Counted from the first letter of the stretch, positions 1-6,834 are shown. The stretch is 64,000 nt of DNA from Pseudomonas sp. A-RE-19 (GCF_019956555.1 NZ_JAHBDQ010000001.1:142737-206736); one strand, 5' to 3'. Notes: a model not told the origin generated them from the sequence alone. Numbers and translations are program-made.

Positions 1-20
1 AGCAGAATTCAACGCAATCA

Positions 21-536
21 ATGATGACAGGTTCAATTATGAGCTCTCCCACCCAATCGCGATCCGTATTGTCAAATCTTACAGAGATCTGGTTGACCAA
101 TCATGGTGATCAGATCGCCGCTCCGGCTACCGCCGGATCAAGCTCTGGTGCGGTAGTCACGGCTCAATTCAGTCCATCTGCTTCAGCCCTGGCAAGCAAG
201 CATCAGGACTTTGATGTTTTGATGGCCGAATTGGAGAGCGATCCGAACAATGCTGTCGAATTGGCGGAAGCTGGAGCCTGGGTTGCAGATACCTTTTTCA
301 AGGAAGATGGCGAGACCTTGCGCACAGCTCGCTTACGCAAGGGATACTCTCAAAAGCAGCTCGCTGAGCGCCTGGGTACTAGCCAGCCTCATATAGCTAA
401 CCTTGAGAAAGGAGGCGGAGACGTGATGCTCTCCACCGCTCAAAAACTTTGCGAAGCGCTTGATATTCAATTTGGCGACCTGCCCAAAATGATTGAACGC
501 CAGCGTGAGATTCAGGCACAAAAGGAGAGAAAATGA
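21..536 (+). CDS. XRE-family helix-turn-helix regulator (possibly partial at the window edge)
   Basis: A 171-residue protein whose C-terminal half is a Cro/CI-type helix-turn-helix (about residues 98-155: LRTARLRKGYSQKQLAERLG, then the recognition-helix region SQPHIANLEKG). The N-terminal half is Ser/Ala-rich and not recognised. The frame is open to the left window edge, so the true start may lie outside. ATG codons at 21, 24 and 39 are candidates, and 39 has the best-spaced weak Shine-Dalgarno (CAGG). Its stop overlaps the next start by 4 bases (ATGA), so the two genes are probably translationally coupled. By family it should bind DNA; HigA-like antitoxins share this fold, but no toxin is recognisable. 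The role is inferred only. Confidence 0.75.
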   Translation: MMTGSIMSSPTQSRSVLSNLTEIWLTNHGDQIAAPATAGSSSGAVVTAQFSPSASALASKHQDFDVLMAELESDPNNAVELAEAGAWVADTFFKEDGETLRTARLRKGYSQKQLAERLGTSQPHIANLEKGGGDVMLSTAQKLCEALDIQFGDLPKMIERQREIQAQKERK

Positions 537-970
537 GCCGCTTTGCTTACAGCATTTTTTGCGATGACATCAGACATGAGGTCAATGGTAAGACCTCTCT
601 GATGGGTGTCTACCAAGGGAGCTTGCTGCTCCAAGAATTTCCAGCAATGCTTCCAAAGTTGTGTGTTGTCATGCATGTGGTCTCTCACCGAGATAACCTA
701 GTCAAGAACATCACGTTCAAGGGCATTCTTGACGATTCAGAGATATTCGCCATAACTTTGGATGAGGCGCAGCTCCAAGCAGGAGCCGAAATGGCTGTCG
801 ACTTGCCAAATATTCAGACAAAGCAAATTCAAGCGATTGGCCTTTTAACTCCGATCACATTTGAAAAGCCGTGCAGCCTAAAAATCCTGATCGAGGCGGA
901 TGGCGAACCTATAGACTGTGCTGGCTTAGAGATCATGGAAGCTCCATCTGGCATGCAGATTATCTCCTAA
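533..970 (+). CDS. Uncharacterised 145-aa protein, resembles DUF6941
   Basis: Protein of 145 residues beginning MSRFAYSIFCDD with a following (I/V)RHEVNGKTSLMGVYQG stretch, which I remember from the DUF6941 family; that match is from memory. There is no signal peptide or membrane segment, and the composition suggests a compact beta-rich cytosolic fold. It starts inside the stop of the XRE gene (4-base overlap), and a strong terminator follows 5 bases after its stop, so the two form a closed bicistronic cassette. Function is unknown. The regulator partner suggests control of this gene or a joint role such as an element-borne accessory (moron) module. Confidence 0.7.
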   Translation: MSRFAYSIFCDDIRHEVNGKTSLMGVYQGSLLLQEFPAMLPKLCVVMHVVSHRDNLVKNITFKGILDDSEIFAITLDEAQLQAGAEMAVDLPNIQTKQIQAIGLLTPITFEKPCSLKILIEADGEPIDCAGLEIMEAPSGMQIIS

Positions 971-974
971 CTCT

Positions 975-999
975 AGCTCGGCCTAACGCCGAGCTTTTT
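975..999 (+). terminator. Rho-independent terminator after the XRE cassette
   Basis: Stem AGCTCGGC / GCCGAGCT (8 bp, loop CTAAC) followed by a T-run, directly downstream of the 145-aa gene. Confidence 0.9.
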
Positions 1000-1080
1000 C
1001 ATACCTGCCCTGTCATGCCTCCGTCACACCTTCCGAGCAGAATCTATCAGGCCAAAGGGATTTGGCCCCGCCTACAAAGA

Positions 1081-1103
1081 ACCCGGCCTGATGCCGGGTT
1101 TTT
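1081..1103 (+). terminator. Second Rho-independent terminator in a gene-free stretch
   Basis: Stem ACCCGGC / GCCGGGT, loop CTGAT, then TTTTT. No gene ends here. A separate hairpin (GGCCAAA/TTTGGCC with a GGGA loop) lies just upstream, around 1049-1066. Confidence 0.85.
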
Positions 1104-1174
1104 CGTTTCTGGCGATCTACCAGAACCACACCTACACTCTGGCCAGCTGACGGATCAGCACTCCTTCGACAAAG

Positions 1175-1197
1175 AGCCCGCCCCGTGTGGGCTTTTT
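1175..1197 (+). terminator. Third Rho-independent terminator
   Basis: AGCCC / GGGCT stem followed by five Ts, upstream of the 73-aa gene. With the two preceding terminators it insulates the downstream small genes from the XRE cassette. Confidence 0.8.
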
Positions 1198-1234
1198 GTC
1201 GTCTGCGCCCAATGCCTAGATAGAGGAATGAGCC

Positions 1235-1456
1235 ATGGCCCACCCAAAACTATTTCCAGCTGTGCTGGCCAGCCTTCAATTGAATCAGATGATGATCGGC
1301 GAAGCCTTCGAGGAGATAGCGGCCTGGCTGGAAAAGGAAGGCGCGACTGAGACTGCGCAGAAGCTGAGGGTTCGTGTTGGCGATCTGAGATTCAATGCGG
1401 AAACCATGGATAGAGCGATTATTGAGCTGTTCAAGACGGATGAGAGCTTGCACTGA
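1235..1456 (+). CDS. Small hypothetical protein, 73 aa (pattern shared with the next gene)
   Basis: Starts at ATG 1235 after a GAGGAATGAGCC ribosome-binding region. The protein is cytosolic and helical, with no signal peptide. The pattern L-x2-(L/M)-x2-NQ, A-x-x-E(I/L), (L/V)E-x2-GA-x-E is also found in the 72-aa protein 88 bases downstream, suggesting two diverged copies of one small family. Function is unknown. Its position between terminators in an integrated element fits a phage or island accessory gene. Confidence 0.6.
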   Translation: MAHPKLFPAVLASLQLNQMMIGEAFEEIAAWLEKEGATETAQKLRVRVGDLRFNAETMDRAIIELFKTDESLH

Positions 1457-1543
1457 AAGTTACATGAGCCCGAGCCACGCTGAGCTTTCTCATTCCCCTC
1501 CTCTGCTGCTACGCTTTCAGCTCCCTCGAACGGAGTCGAAGCG

Positions 1544-1762
1544 ATGCCCACCACCGAATACTCTCTCCCCGATGTCCTTGAGCGCATGCATGAAAATCAA
1601 AACGCCCTAGAGGCTGCCATTATGGAGCTGACGCTGCTGGTTGAGAGCCAAGGTGCGATCGAGATCGGCGGTAATGTCCGCGGAGCGCTGGATACGATCC
1701 GTGAGAATGCCGGGCATATCAATCAGGGGCTGGCTAGGTTGAAGGCTCAGGGACCGGACTGA
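1544..1762 (+). CDS. Small hypothetical protein, 72 aa (likely paralogue of the upstream gene)
   Basis: ATG at 1544 follows a weak purine-rich site (GGAGTCGAAGCG). The protein has a central helix with NQNALEAAIMEL and VESQGAIE, which line up with NQMMIGEAFEEI and LEKEGATE of the 73-aa protein upstream, then a second helix ending in LARLKAQ. It has no transmembrane or secretion signal. Function is unknown. It is convergent with the small lipoprotein gene at 1779-1889, and the terminator at 1945-1970 probably serves it. Confidence 0.6.
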   Translation: MPTTEYSLPDVLERMHENQNALEAAIMELTLLVESQGAIEIGGNVRGALDTIRENAGHINQGLARLKAQGPD

Positions 1763-1778
1763 TCGAGGTAACCTCCTC

Positions 1779-1889
1779 CTAGTACACGCAATAAAATTGA
1801 TCAGCGACCGCCGTTCGAGCCCGGTCAATATCATTGACCCCGCATCCAGCCAAGGCTAAAGCCAGGGTACCCACCATTAATCCGCGCAT
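1779..1889 (-). CDS. Small lipoprotein, 36 aa
   Basis: An ORF too short for routine callers: ATG at 1889, stop TAG ending at 1779. Features seen: a strong Shine-Dalgarno GGAGG five bases before the ATG; an N-terminus MRGLMVGTLALALAGC that is a complete lipoprotein signal with lipobox LAGC (lipidated Cys16); and a 20-residue mature part GVNDIDRARTAVADQFYCVY. The residue after the Cys is Gly, not Asp, so outer-membrane sorting would be expected. An alternative ATG 4 bases upstream is in another frame and lacks a lipobox. Phage outer spanins (Rz1) are tiny lipoproteins too, but this one is not proline-rich and no Rz gene is beside it. Role unknown. Confidence 0.65.
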   Translation of the reverse strand: MRGLMVGTLALALAGCGVNDIDRARTAVADQFYCVY

Positions 1890-1944
1890 CCATACCTCCA
1901 TGGTCCAGTCGCGCGATTCTATCAGTTAGCCAGACTCCAATTCG

Positions 1945-1970
1945 AAAGCCCGCCAACTGCGGGCTTTTTT
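1945..1970 (+). terminator. Rho-independent terminator
   Basis: Stem AAAGCCCGC / GCGGGCTTT (9 bp, loop CAACT) followed by a T-run; ends transcription from the small-gene pair before the promoter region begins. Confidence 0.85.
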
Positions 1971-2012
1971 GCACCTGAAATTCTGCACCCTCACCCCCAA
2001 CCGAAACAAAGC

Positions 2013-2089
2013 GCTAAACGCAAATATGCACAAGCTAAATTATTTAGCATAAAGCTATTGACGAAATGCTTAGCATGAAGCTAAATTAT
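2013..2089 (+). promoter_or_regulatory. Promoter with clustered operator half-sites
   Basis: Contains TTGACG at 2058-2063 and TAAATT at 2082-2087 (18-bp spacer). Around them are repeated GCTAA/TTAGC half-sites: inverted repeat GCTAAAT-T-ATTTAGC (2034-2048), ATGCT-T-AGCAT (2066-2076), and a 14-mer repeated with one mismatch at 2044-2057 and 2070-2083. The arrangement resembles a Cro/CI-type phage control region; no repressor gene is adjacent. A sigma-70 promoter and bound regulator are inferred. Confidence 0.7.
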
Positions 2090-2131
2090 GTTCAAGCCAA
2101 GACATCACCGGCCCAGCAGCGAAAGCCGCGC

Positions 2132-2144
2132 CGCTCTTTAACAA
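2132..2144 (+). promoter_or_regulatory. boxA-like antitermination site
   Basis: CGCTCTTTAACAA matches the boxA core of rRNA leaders and lambdoid nut sites (CGCTCTTTA) bound by NusB/S10. It lies about 45 bases downstream of the inferred promoter -10, as expected for an early phage or rRNA-like antiterminated transcript. No nearby boxB is recognised. Confidence 0.6.
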
Positions 2145-2467
2145 CCTGCGCCATACACGATTACCCGGCGATTCACTGGGAGGTCAGCCCCGGCCACACC
2201 TGTGGGGCGAGAGAAAGTCAGGTGAACAAAATCGCGCTGCCACTACTGGCGACCGGCGACAGACAGGCACGAAAGCCTGCCCACGATGGATACCCCATAC
2301 GGCTGTCGAGGTGTTGACCGAACTGGCGAATGACCCGGTAAGCGGCGCGAGCAACAACAAAGCATCACTTCTGCCCATTCACTGAGTGGGCAGTGGGATG
2401 TAGGCCTACATCAAACGTAAGGCTCAACTGAGCAAAGGGTGACATCAAATGAAATAGGGAAATGACC
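2145..2467 (+). other. Structured non-coding leader upstream of the lyase gene
   Basis: No convincing gene. Seen: hairpin CAGGC/GCCTG (about 2264-2280), hairpin CTGCCCA/TGGGCAG (about 2370-2392), a perfect 16-bp palindrome at 2397-2412 (GATGTAGGCCTACATC), and a two-codon ORF ATG-AAA-TAG at 2449-2457 preceded by AAGGGTG. An 83-codon ORF (2066-2317) across it looks like chance. It may be the decayed remains of an older gene joined to the lyase cassette. Confidence 0.5.
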
Positions 2468-3142
2468 ATGACCGTAGACATCAGCAACTACACCATCGCC
2501 ACCCCGCTTCCAATTTCCGAGACCAACCCGATCGCGCTGGAATTGATCGGTTGGCGTGCACTACTCGAGTGCCCAGACATAATCGCGATGCTTCCCGATG
2601 GTTCGCTGCAGATGACGGCGCCAACGCTCGGAGCTTCAAGTAAGAGTACGAAGCGAACTCGCTGCGAATGGAAGGAGCCAGGTTACTGGTTGTTCTCCAG
2701 CGCCGCAGACCACTGGAACCGACAAGAGATGCGAGTAACGAAGGTCAACTCGCTGCAGAAAGTTGTGATCGCTCAAATTCATGTAAAGGACTCAGAACGA
2801 CCGCCTGTGAAGGTGTTCTGGAACAAGGGAAAAATCACTATGGGGTTCCGATCGAGCTACCTGCAAGACGATCCCGTGAATTCGACGGTGCTGGAAAACG
2901 TACCGCTCGGTGCGCTTTTCAAAATCAACATTCACGCCAACTCCAGCGGTGCCGTTTCCGTATCGGCGAGCTGTAACGGCGTCAGATCTACTTCCGAAAT
3001 CATGCGCCTCGACAACACCTGGGATACGAAGACTCTCGCCTTCCACGGCGGCGTATACAACCAGATCGATTACACCGACACCACCGACCCGGAAGACGGT
3101 TCAGTGTGCATTATCAGCGACCTTTCCATCACCCACGTCTGA
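2468..3142 (+). CDS. Polysaccharide lyase family 7-like protein (alginate lyase fold)
   Basis: About 224 residues. Family PL7 enzymes cleave alginate-type polyuronides by beta-elimination. The signatures can be seen in order: DISNYTI at the N-terminus; LPDGSLQMTAP then KRTRCEW where PL7 has R-S-E-L-R; AQIH (the QIH motif with catalytic Gln/His) near residue 108; and GGVYNQ (the YNQ catalytic-Tyr motif) near residue 200. Length fits single-domain PL7 enzymes such as PA1167. ATG 2468 sits 7 bases after AGGGA and is preferred over 2462. No signal peptide is seen, so export would need lysis or another route. Substrate is inferred; the RTRCEW variant could alter specificity. Confidence 0.75.
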   Translation: MTVDISNYTIATPLPISETNPIALELIGWRALLECPDIIAMLPDGSLQMTAPTLGASSKSTKRTRCEWKEPGYWLFSSAADHWNRQEMRVTKVNSLQKVVIAQIHVKDSERPPVKVFWNKGKITMGFRSSYLQDDPVNSTVLENVPLGALFKINIHANSSGAVSVSASCNGVRSTSEIMRLDNTWDTKTLAFHGGVYNQIDYTDTTDPEDGSVCIISDLSITHV

Positions 3143-3175
3143 TATCGCCCACATTGGACGATTGAAACCAACAAT

Positions 3176-3200
3176 AGCCCGGTTCCGATCGGGCTTTTTT
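3176..3200 (+). terminator. Rho-independent terminator after the lyase gene
   Basis: AGCCCG / CGGGCT stem followed by six Ts, 33 bases downstream of the lyase stop. Confidence 0.9.
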
Positions 3201-3301
3201 CGCCTGCCTTTATCCGTCTGCACTCTCCCCTGCGCCCAACGGCAACCAGCAGGTGCCCCGAGTGCTGACGAATACACGCAACCCACACCGAGGGATCAGC
3301 C

Positions 3302-3496
3302 ATGCAAACACTACTGCAGCAGCGCTTGGTGCAGAAAATTCGCTTCCAGGTGAATACGGTCGGACCGAAGGCCTACCACATCGTGGATCAGTCCACCGGC
3401 AAGACCAGGGGATTTCGATTCAACTACCAGGAAGCGGTCAACCTTGCTGTTCAGCTCGAAGAAAAGGCAAACAGATCTACGACAGGCGCTCAATGA
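3302..3496 (+). CDS. Small hypothetical protein, 64 aa
   Basis: ATG 3302 follows GAGGGATCAGCC. The protein is basic with predicted strand-helix content (QKIRFQVNTV, YHIVDQSTGK, FNYQEAVNLAVQLEEKA). It has no membrane or export signal and no recognised family. It is an isolated single gene between the lyase terminator and a gene-free stretch. A longer overlapping frame (3253-3537) looks less protein-like. Function unknown. Confidence 0.5.
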   Translation: MQTLLQQRLVQKIRFQVNTVGPKAYHIVDQSTGKTRGFRFNYQEAVNLAVQLEEKANRSTTGAQ

Positions 3497-3887
3497 CTAC
3501 CAAGGAAAACAAGTTCAGGGTCGCCCACACCGTATGAGGCGCATCAGCCACCAGGCACACCAACAGTACCGACAGGCTGATTTGGCACCGGTGAAATCGA
3601 CGAGATAGACAAAGGAAGAGAAGGCGAAGCGGGACTGATGCGCAACGGGGTCATGGCGTCCCTAATTCTGCAACGAAGGTGCTAAATATGTCGACGTATA
3701 ATTTATATTTAGTTGATAGACGCTTGGCAACTCCGCATCCCCACTATTACAAGTCCGCGAAGACTCGTGGATAAGTCACCGCCCCCCCTAATCAGACTTA
3801 ATCGCATCGACACTAAAGCAACCTACTGAGATAGACCGACTTTAATGCCGAATGCGAAACGTCGCACGCGGTGCAAAGTCACACTTC
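3497..3887. other. Gene-free stretch
   Basis: About 390 bases with no convincing ORF, RNA gene or terminator. Base composition shifts from GC-rich to AT-rich around 3680-3720, marking the border with the AT-rich leftward genes. Confidence 0.5.
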
Positions 3888-4322
3888 CTACTTCGAAGGT
3901 GGCAAATTGTTTCTCGGAGGGACTGTCCTTTTCGGCTTTTGTGCAGCAGCATCCTTACCCAAATCTACTAAGCTAGTATTAATAATAGCGATCTGCGTTT
4001 TCTTAATAGCCTGATTATATTCATTTACAACTTCAGCATCTGCATGACCAACCTTCATATACTCACTACGCTGAGATGAAAGATCCTTATAGCGGGAGCT
4101 GAGAAGCTTTCTACGATAGAGATACTTACCATACTGTATAAAAATGGATATAATATTATTGAAAGCAATGGCCAGCACCGGAGAGGCATACATATAGAGT
4201 TGCTTAGCATCGCTGCCATCTGGCAGCTTTTGAACCAAAAACAGCAAAACTGCCGCTATAAACCCCGCTGATGCATCCGATAGAGCAAGTGCCGGCTTCT
4301 TGCTTTTTTCTAACTCTTCCAT
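3888..4322 (-). CDS. Small two-TM membrane protein with cytosolic helical tail
   Basis: 144 residues. Hydrophobic segments at about residues 19-35 (AGFIAAVLLFLV) and 45-62 (ASPVLAIAFNNIISIFI) are joined by a short polar loop (PDGSDAKQ). A basic stretch YRRKLLSSRYK and a helical, probably coiled, cytosolic region follow, then a Lys/Pro-rich tail. AT-rich compared with the core genes. It lies 9 bases downstream of the YbjN-like gene, so the two are probably one transcript. No family is recognised. Two-TM effectors (for example SLATT-type) occur in defence systems, but I see no specific match. Function unknown. Confidence 0.6.
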   Translation of the reverse strand: MEELEKSKKPALALSDASAGFIAAVLLFLVQKLPDGSDAKQLYMYASPVLAIAFNNIISIFIQYGKYLYRRKLLSSRYKDLSSQRSEYMKVGHADAEVVNEYNQAIKKTQIAIINTSLVDLGKDAAAQKPKRTVPPRNNLPPSK

Positions 4323-4331
4323 GATACCACC

Positions 4332-4748
4332 TCACTCCTCTTCCCGGAGCTTCTTACTCAACTCTTTATATGCAATATACATAGAGTCAATTGAAGTCTC
4401 AATAAAATCACCCAAATAACTCACATCATAGATTATTTGCTCACATGAAAACTGGGCCGAATTTTCTTCCATGTAAACCTTTACAAACTTAATATTTCCA
4501 TTCACGTACTGAATGGCATCATATTTCGTTTTCAAGTCAATATCCGCATAAGGCCCAGATATGCCAAACCCTACCGAGAGATATTTCGGTGTTTTCTCAT
4601 CAAACGAAAGAATATAAATAAAACCTTCATCATGACCGAAGTATATAAGGTCATCATGAACCCCAGTGATTTCGTAACCTAACTCCCGAAGCAACCCTTC
4701 ATACTTCGAGGACATTCGAACATCGACTTGTTCCGCCACAGCAAACAC
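4332..4748 (-). CDS. YbjN/secretion-chaperone-fold-like small protein
   Basis: 138 residues, acidic and AT-rich. The order of features - LLRELGYEI, an F/Y-rich strand (FIYILSF), LSVGFGISGP, then N-x-x-IKFVKVYMEEN, and a C-terminal helix - resembles YbjN/CesT-fold proteins, which act as chaperones or sensors. The likeness is structural pattern only. There are in-frame ATGs at 4748 and 4715 (MSSKYEG); the latter may be the real start. First gene of a probable two-gene leftward operon with the two-TM protein. Function unknown. Confidence 0.55.
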   Translation of the reverse strand: MFAVAEQVDVRMSSKYEGLLRELGYEITGVHDDLIYFGHDEGFIYILSFDEKTPKYLSVGFGISGPYADIDLKTKYDAIQYVNGNIKFVKVYMEENSAQFSCEQIIYDVSYLGDFIETSIDSMYIAYKELSKKLREEE

Positions 4749-5060
4749 TCCAATTATAAATTAATCACACATAGTAAAATGCAGACGAAAATCCCGCACA
4801 ATACTAAAATGCTAAACTCTAGAAAAAGCAACGTAATCCTCACGCCTCAAAAAAATCACCAAAGACGCAAAAACTGCTTAATTTTTAGATAATTTTTTCC
4901 TAGGCCAAATATACACTGGCAACGATATACGATGTGAGTGACTCCATTCAATCTCATTTTCATTGCTCCAAAAAGCCCCTCAACACCCAGTTGTGGAGGC
5001 GAACAAGAAAGCCATCGGTAGCAGGAAGAATCCAAAGCCCCCCCGGTGGCATCGAGCCGA
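4749..5060. other. AT-rich gene-free stretch, likely promoter region of the leftward pair
   Basis: Very AT-rich between 4750 and 4920 with many A/T runs and no convincing gene. The leftward two-gene block probably starts here; no specific promoter can be fixed with confidence. Confidence 0.4.
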
Positions 5061-5260
5061 TCCCGACAGCGGAGTGGCTGGCCCTTTTCGAAAAGCGCAC
5101 CGAGAAGATCATGAGAGAACGGTTCACCAGATATCTCCCATGTTCGACGCAGCGCAGTAAGCCGAGCAGTTCATTGAGCTGGCCCGCAAGACCCTGAAGT
5201 GTCGGGACATGCACATCAGGGCAAAGCAGTGTTGGTCCACGCCAAGGGCGAGCCAATGAT
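5061..5260 (+). pseudogene. Probable decayed fragment of a phage-type gene
   Basis: Frame 1 reads IPTAEWLALFEKRTEKIMRE then loses sense at CST.. near 5140. Frame 2 picks up plausible protein from MFDAAQ, is interrupted by TAA at 5158-5160, then continues AEQFIELARKTLKCRDMH. Joined, these look like one helical protein broken by a frameshift and a stop. No intact gene or ribosome-binding site is present. Family not recognised. Confidence 0.35.
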
Positions 5261-5322
5261 CAACCCGAAGCCAAGAAGCCGAAGCAGCAAGAGCAGGCCA
5301 ACCTGATAATTCATAACTCAGG

Positions 5323-6297
5323 CTAACCGATACCATATGGGATGGCCTTATTGAGAACTGTCATGCTCTCATGAGTCGGGCAAAGGTATTGCTCAGCAGC
5401 TGTATGAACCGGAGTAGAGACCACTCGAAAAGGTGAGAATCCGCCGTCGTAAGAATTGGTATGTATTTCCGGCCCCCATTGGGCGGCCAGTAGTATATGA
5501 ACTGCAGCCATAGCATCAATTACGTGTCTCAGCTTGGCCTGCTAAAATTTTCCCTCCCTATCGTGCTTTACTAAATTGTAAGCGTCATACCACGTAAGGC
5601 TCTGAGTAGATTTACTTTCATCCCACGAATCAAATGGTGATATTAGATCGCTCCCAAAATAGTCATTAAGAGTGACACTCCACTCTTTAAGCTTCAGAAC
5701 GGGGCACAGCTTTACATAGTCCCTAGTCTTTGGGTGAAAGTTATTTGGCACGACTTTCATATTCAACAACAAAACACTCTTCCAGTGAGACTCTACCTCT
5801 GTACAGGCAAGAATCAAAAGCTCACGAATCCTATGACCGTATACATTATCGTTAAGTTTATTTGGCTCGACATACCTAAATAGATCAACCAGCCCACCAA
5901 ACAAACTTGTGGCAGCCACAACAGCTTGTTTCCCTGCTGAAAATTCGGTTAGAGAGGGAGGTATGGCGCGATACCCGGCAAGTACGCCTAGCGATGGAAC
6001 ACCCCTCCAAACTCTTGGATAATAGCACCCCATTGGAGTAGTCATTTGACAAACAGAAGATCTTTCAAAATATATCCCACTCATTGAAAAGTACATACAA
6101 GCAAAATTAATAAGCCTTGAGTACTTTTTATCATTTAGCTCTTCACTGTTCTCCGCACCTGTGCCATACCAGTGCTGCCAGTCCATTTCAATGGCAGACC
6201 GTTTTAAATGGGGTAGAAACATATATGCCTTTCCATCCCTCTCCCAAAACGCTCCAAAAACCCTATTATCATTAACAAACGCATAAACAACTTCCAT
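5323..6297 (-). pseudogene. Hypothetical gene interrupted by one in-frame amber codon
   Basis: Start ATG 6297 follows GGGAG by 5 bases. The frame runs 251 codons to a TAG at 5544-5542, then stays open in the same frame for 72 more codons to TAG at 5325-5323. The residues just before the amber (WYDAYNLVKHDREGKF) and just after (QAKLRHVIDAMAAVHILLAAQW) read as one continuous helical region, so the full product would be about 324 residues. AT-rich compared with the core. No signal peptide and no known domain is recognised. Either a recent nonsense mutation or a read-through site. An annotation pipeline would call only 5542-6315. Confidence 0.65.
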
Positions 6298-6335
6298 TAT
6301 TTCTCCCAGGTGCACCTAAGTATGCCCTTTCCACA

Positions 6336-6566
6336 TTATCGTTTCGCTTCCGCCAGCTTCACCCCAAGCTCCCGGCCGGCAACCTGCGCCAGCCCATGGT
6401 CAGGGTAAGTCTGGTCACCTGCAACAACCGGTATCAATACCTCATCAACGCGTTTCACCTCGATGTTGATCCGCCAGACCTCCTGGCCGCTCGCTAGTGT
6501 TTCGTACTCCATGTAGTTCCAGAGCCGAAATCCTTCGTGCTCGTCATAAATATCGTGCTTGGTCAT
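6336..6566 (-). CDS. Small hypothetical protein, 76 aa
   Basis: Start ATG 6566 (MTKHDIYDEHEG) sits 8 bases after AAAAGGA; a longer ATG at 6593 has no such site. The product is cytosolic, with EVWRINIEVKRVDEVLIPVV as central strands. GC-rich, unlike its leftward neighbour, so it probably belongs to the phage backbone. It is divergent from the small genes at 6601. Function unknown. Confidence 0.55.
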   Translation of the reverse strand: MTKHDIYDEHEGFRLWNYMEYETLASGQEVWRINIEVKRVDEVLIPVVAGDQTYPDHGLAQVAGRELGVKLAEAKR

Positions 6567-6600
6567 GTGGTGATCCTTTTGAGGTGACTGCATCCTCGTA

Positions 6601-6834
6601 GTGAAGCGTTACCAATTCAAAGGTGCAGCAGGCGAGTACGTCTATGCCGTCAACTTCGACCGTGTGACAGCCGAGCGTGACGCCCTGCAACAGCGCCTGA
6701 ACGCTGCGGATCAGCGGATTGATGACCGCGATGGATCTTGTGAGTGGAGCCAGGAAGACGACACCGGCATCTGGAACAGTGGCTGCGGGGTAACGACCAG
6801 GCGCCTCGGAGCAACCCGCTTGCCACAGATGTGA
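6601..6834 (+). CDS. Small hypothetical phage protein, 77 aa (GTG start), possibly damaged
   Basis: Starts with GTG 6601. Residues 20-45 form a coiled coil (FDRVTAERDALQQRL). The stretch CEWSQEDDTGIWNSGCG is typical of phage proteins that continue with further Cys pairs, but here the sequence turns low-quality (TTRRLGATRLPQM) and stops, suggesting a C-terminal frameshift or deletion. The stop overlaps the next GTG by 4 bases. Function unknown. Confidence 0.45.
   Translation: MKRYQFKGAAGEYVYAVNFDRVTAERDALQQRLNAADQRIDDRDGSCEWSQEDDTGIWNSGCGVTTRRLGATRLPQM

Noticed and set aside
2066..2317. 83-codon ORF downstream of the promoter
   Set aside because: No ribosome-binding site, composition unlike protein, and it overlaps the boxA and hairpins of the leader.
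3888..4322. Calling the two-TM protein a holin or a SLATT effector
   Set aside because: No lysis genes nearby and no specific family motif; left as unknown.
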